From assembly GCA_019120675.1 (NCBI GenBank), contig DWUQ01000108.1, positions 1 to 13,571 of the forward strand: a stretch of 13,571 nt of DNA. The letters run 5' to 3'. The notes beneath the pieces were generated by a model that was not told the origin of the DNA, searched no databases, and worked only from the letters and a program-made list of their open reading frames with translations. Each line of letters opens with the position of its first letter. Within the stretch, counting starts at the first letter, position 1. Positions 13,380 through 13,571 of this stretch are shown one piece after another. A program made the translations under genes and the position numbers. The stretch is from Candidatus Paenalcaligenes intestinipullorum. Its GTDB lineage: Bacteria; Pseudomonadota; Gammaproteobacteria; Burkholderiales; Burkholderiaceae_B.

Positions 13380-13571
13380 TTAGAAGCGATCACGAGCACG
13401 ACCACCAATGGTTGCTGCTAAGCTCGCCACAAACGCCCCAACAAATAACGAGGCAAAGGCCCAGAGCGCAAAGATAGCAGCAGCTTTACGCGCTTCATCG
13501 GCAGCTTCACGTGCTTTGACTTCTAGTTCCTCTTTGGCTTGGACTGCCTGCTGAGTTACTTCGTCAAGACG
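13380..13571 (-). CDS. Membrane protein of unknown function, C-terminal 63 residues (cut by right edge)
   Basis: The open frame enters at base 13571 and ends at TAA 13380-13382. The N-terminus is outside the window. The visible part begins with a charged Ala/Glu/Lys-rich helix (VQAKEELEVKAREAADEARK), probably amphipathic or coiled coil, then one hydrophobic segment (about residues 32-55: AIFALWAFASLFVGAFVASLAA) and a short basic tail TIGGRARDRF. This resembles the C-terminal part of small proteobacterial membrane proteins with two helices and a Gly-Gly-Arg end, whose role is not known. The basic tail and hydrophobic segment suggest inner-membrane anchoring. It ends in a strong terminator, so it is the last gene of its transcript. 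Confidence 0.8.
   Translation of the reverse strand, partial: RLDEVTQQAVQAKEELEVKAREAADEARKAAAIFALWAFASLFVGAFVASLAATIGGRARDRF

Overview
The window looks like a proteobacterial chromosome of moderate GC. The gene families (YeiE/YeiH pair, SirB2, BigR-type ArsR, CadR/PbrR-type MerR, DUF411, DUF202) fit a beta- or gammaproteobacterium. I lean towards Burkholderiales/Alcaligenaceae, but this is family-level inference and low confidence. There is no sign of an insertion sequence, phage, integron or CRISPR array. The window is mostly metabolic and stress-response accessory genes around one tRNA.

Layout: (1) 1-2407, a divergent glycerol pair: aerobic glycerol-3-phosphate dehydrogenase (glpD, cut by the left edge, minus) and glycerol kinase (glpK, plus), sharing an intergenic region with an imperfect dyad. 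(2) 2479-6664, a metal-resistance divergon: a PIB-type (Zn/Cd/Pb) ATPase followed in the same minus-strand transcript by a SulP anion transporter with a STAS domain, opposite a MerR-family regulator with the CadR/PbrR cysteine set. Between them lies a promoter with the 19-bp spacer typical of MerR control. (3) 6697-10403, a sulfur block: a BigR/SqrR-type ArsR repressor with both sensor cysteines, a divergent persulfide dioxygenase-like metallo-beta-lactamase protein, a SirB2 membrane protein 2 nt after it, a convergent YeiH-family transporter, and a divergent YeiE-like LysR regulator. (4) 10457-11383, a DMT/EamA transporter. (5) tRNA-Asn(GUU) at 11688-11763 with a promoter and a strong hairpin terminator that probably also ends the opposing operon. 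(6) 11823-13272, a minus-strand cluster that may concern copper or another metal: a DUF202 membrane protein gene broken by an in-frame TGA, a small exported Cys/His-rich protein, and a DUF411 periplasmic protein. (7) The C-terminal 63 codons of a membrane protein run in from the right edge and end at a clear intrinsic terminator.

How the genes may work together: the sulfur block reads as sulfide/persulfide detoxification. BigR would sense persulfide and derepress the dioxygenase, which makes sulfite. A YeiE-like regulator and a YeiH-type exporter would then deal with the sulfite. SirB2, sitting in the dioxygenase transcript, is the unexplained member. The SulP transporter in the metal-efflux operon is a second unusual pairing.

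Several starts were moved from the longest open frame using Shine-Dalgarno sites and homology: glpK to 908, the ATPase to 6139, SulP to 4167, ArsR to 7011, the dioxygenase to 7087 and the Cys-rich protein to a TTG at 12872.
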